The notes beneath the pieces were generated by a model. It was not told the DNA's origin, made no database searches, and worked only from the letters and a program-made list of their open reading frames with translations. A stretch of 7,219 nt of DNA, from contig JAHJRZ010000076.1 in NCBI GenBank assembly GCA_018830605.1, positions 1 to 7,219 on the forward strand. The letters run 5' to 3'. Positions 6,198 to 7,219 of the stretch are shown piece after piece; the first letter of the stretch is position 1, and each line of letters begins with the position of its first letter. The DNA is from Patescibacteria group bacterium (lineage in GTDB: Bacteria; Patescibacteriota; UBA1384; JAHJRZ01). A program made the translations under genes and the position numbers.

Positions 6198-6234
6198 TGG
6201 ACAAATAAAAATAATTCTGATATAACAGAATTAT
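6198..6234 (+). promoter_or_regulatory. Near-consensus promoter overlapped by a palindromic operator candidate
   Basis: TGGACA (6198-6203, five of six consensus bases) and TATAAC (6221-6226, five of six) are 17 bases apart, and TGA just before the -10 gives an extended element. A perfect 9-bp inverted repeat, ATAATTCTG (6211-6219) and CAGAATTAT (6226-6234) around ATATAA, covers the -10 and the likely start site near 6233. A dimeric repressor bound there would block transcription. The palindrome could instead form a stem only in DNA, since it lies mostly upstream of the transcript. Confidence 0.7.
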
Positions 6235-6262
6235 CCTGATGCGAACGAAAGGGTGAGAAGCG

Positions 6263-6940
6263 ATGTCAGTGTTCTCGAGCACAATCCAATTACGACTGAC
6301 TGCACCAATACGAGAAGATCCTGATGGCGTGTGGAAAAAAGCGCAGGAAGCCATCGCTGGCGTCATCGGCGAGGACCGACTGAAAGAGCTTCTGGAATCA
6401 GGAAAGCTGAAGCGGGAGGACATCGAAGTAAGGCCGGTTTATGAGTTTGATCGCGAGACAAAGCAGCAGACAGGAGATCTTGTCGGGATTATCGATTTTG
6501 ATATAGGCAAAGGTGATCATCTACGCATTGGTTTAAGATTCAGTTTAGGACTCGAGACCTACCAGCAGGTTGTATCAGCCCTCAACCAGGTCGTACTCTC
6601 CCGACTCCAGAAAGACGAGATTGTCTTTGACCCCGTGAGTCAGATACAACTTCTTCGCGAGGAGGCCCAAGGATTCCTCAACGGCTACTTAAGACAAGCC
6701 GCGGAGCTGGCTTCGACTCTGGCTGGCGAGCCGGTCGTGCTAGTACCGCTGACAGCACCTGAACTGGACTGTATCAGTAGCCGCCGGCAAGAGCCTGTTG
6801 GTTTCGAAGCAGATGTGTCAGCTCGACGGATACTGCAAGAAGCGGCCAAGCAGCTGGCGCAGACACAAGAAGAGCAACTCATCAACCACCGGGACTATTT
6901 GGGAGAAGACGGGGAGACCGGCACCATGTTGGGTGAGTAA
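6263..6940 (+). CDS. Unrecognised 225-residue soluble protein
   Basis: I do not recognise the family. The start at 6263 is supported by AAAGGGTGA about eight bases upstream and by the promoter at 6198-6226. The product has no signal peptide, membrane segment or cysteine cluster (a single Cys170). Residues 1-115 mix strands and helices: IQLRLTAP, a helix around VWKKAQEAIAGVIGEDRLKELLESG (24-47), VRPVYEFDRET (56-66), GDLVGIIDFDIG (71-82) and LRIGLRFSLGLE (87-98). The second half (125-205) is mostly Gln/Glu/Ala-rich helix (LLREEAQGFLNGYLRQAAELA; ARRILQEAAKQLAQTQEEQL), possibly a coiled coil, ending in an acidic tail. Base use differs from the rest: 32 of 60 bases are G or C at 6301-6360 against 20 of 60 at 5581-5640. 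With its own promoter and terminator it is a monocistronic unit and could have been acquired by transfer. Confidence 0.75.
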   Translation: MSVFSSTIQLRLTAPIREDPDGVWKKAQEAIAGVIGEDRLKELLESGKLKREDIEVRPVYEFDRETKQQTGDLVGIIDFDIGKGDHLRIGLRFSLGLETYQQVVSALNQVVLSRLQKDEIVFDPVSQIQLLREEAQGFLNGYLRQAAELASTLAGEPVVLVPLTAPELDCISSRRQEPVGFEADVSARRILQEAAKQLAQTQEEQLINHRDYLGEDGETGTMLGE

Positions 6941-6959
6941 ACCCAAGTATACAATGCCA

Positions 6960-7020
6960 AGCGCCGACGGAATTGGCTGACTAACAATCAGACGAAACCG
7001 CCGGCGCTTTTTTTATTTTT
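6960..7020 (+). terminator. Strong intrinsic terminator after the 6263-6940 gene
   Basis: AGCGCCGACGG (6960-6970) pairs with CCGCCGGCGCT (6998-7008), 11 bp with one A-C mismatch. Inside the 27-base loop CTGA (6977-6980) and TCAG (6988-6991) can form a second stem. Seven T residues (7008-7014), an A and five more T follow. It ends the transcript of the preceding gene and insulates it from the repeats. Confidence 0.85.
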
Positions 7021-7033
7021 CTACCTTTTCACC

Positions 7034-7080
7034 TTACACCTCTGCGCTTACACCTACGAGGTGTAATACTCGAGGTGTAA
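7034..7080. repeat. Four-box dyad: two TTACACCT facing two AGGTGTAA
   Basis: TTACACCT occurs at 7034-7041 and 7048-7055, and its exact reverse complement AGGTGTAA at 7059-7066 and 7073-7080. Boxes in each pair start 14 bases apart, and the inner two are separated only by ACG, making an inverted array of paired 8-bp sites. The 6-base spacers within the pairs are not complementary, which suggests protein-binding sites more than an RNA hairpin. The dyad abuts the tandem repeat and appears related to it. Confidence 0.85.
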
Positions 7081-7219
7081 AGTTTAATGATTATACGGAG
7101 CAACTTCGTAGGTTGAAATGCGGAGGTTGAAGTTTAATGATTATACGGAGCAACTTCGTAGGTTGAAATGCGGAGGTTGAAGTTTAATGATTATACGGAG
7201 CAACTTCGTAGGTTGAAAT
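7081..7219. repeat. Exact 50-bp tandem repeat, at least 2.8 copies, open at the window end
   Basis: Units begin at 7081, 7131 and 7181 (the last is cut at 39 bases by the window end), with no mismatch between copies. Each full unit contains AGGTTGAA twice, 14 bases apart (7110-7117 and 7124-7131 in the first unit), preceded by CGT and an imperfect inverted box (GCAACTT). That is the same plan as the dyad at 7034-7080. The period is not a multiple of three and stop codons occur in it, so it is not coding. There are no variable spacers, so it is not a CRISPR array. Confidence 0.95.

Noticed and set aside
6685..6980. Reading frames at 6685-6885 (minus) and 6798-6980 (plus)
   Set aside because: They are out-of-frame products of the G+C-richer 6263-6940 gene; the second also runs into its terminator stem.
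7034..7219. CRISPR array
   Set aside because: The 50-bp period is identical throughout, with no variable spacers, and no cas1 or effector gene is present despite the Cas2-like fold nearby.

Overview
The window looks like part of a small, AT-rich bacterial genome of the Candidate Phyla Radiation (Patescibacteria). This is an inference from gene content and style. A tightly overlapping glycolytic operon begins with an archaeal-type cupin glucose-6-phosphate isomerase. Next to it is a PaaX/Cas2-like protein of a kind that is common in that radiation. No rRNA or other phylogenetic marker is present, so the assignment stays at that level.

Layout. Bases 1-420 (+) hold the end of a propeller-like protein, followed by an intrinsic terminator at 448-478. 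Bases 5337 down to 483 (-) form one operon: cupin phosphoglucose isomerase, enolase, cofactor-independent phosphoglycerate mutase, then a six-pass membrane protein built like a sensor histidine kinase but lacking its phospho-accepting histidine and its ATP-binding motifs. Every junction overlaps (14, 8 and 1 bases), so translation is probably coupled. The operon starts from an extended -10 promoter so close to the ATG that the mRNA is almost leaderless. The three enzymes catalyse G6P/F6P interconversion and the 3PG to 2PG to PEP steps.

The middle region (5372-6171) is the most unusual. The 3' end of a tRNA gene (T arm plus acceptor strand, on the minus strand) sits just upstream of the operon promoter, but the rest of the tRNA is missing. 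In its place is an 18-bp hairpin, a 183-residue PaaX/Cas2-like gene, a second copy of the same hairpin, and then a degraded second copy of the tRNA 3' end in the same orientation. This looks like a small integrated or mobile cassette, or the scar of one. The gene's -35 box lies inside an arm of the first hairpin, which also fits autoregulation.

The right end (6198-7219) carries a self-contained unit with visibly higher G+C: a near-consensus promoter overlapped by a palindrome, a ribosome binding site, an unrecognised 225-residue soluble protein, and a strong intrinsic terminator. After it comes a four-box dyad (two TTACACCT, two AGGTGTAA) and then an exact 50-bp tandem repeat that runs off the window. 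Each 50-bp unit keeps the same 14-base spacing of paired 8-bp boxes, so dyad and repeats appear related, possibly as protein-binding sites.
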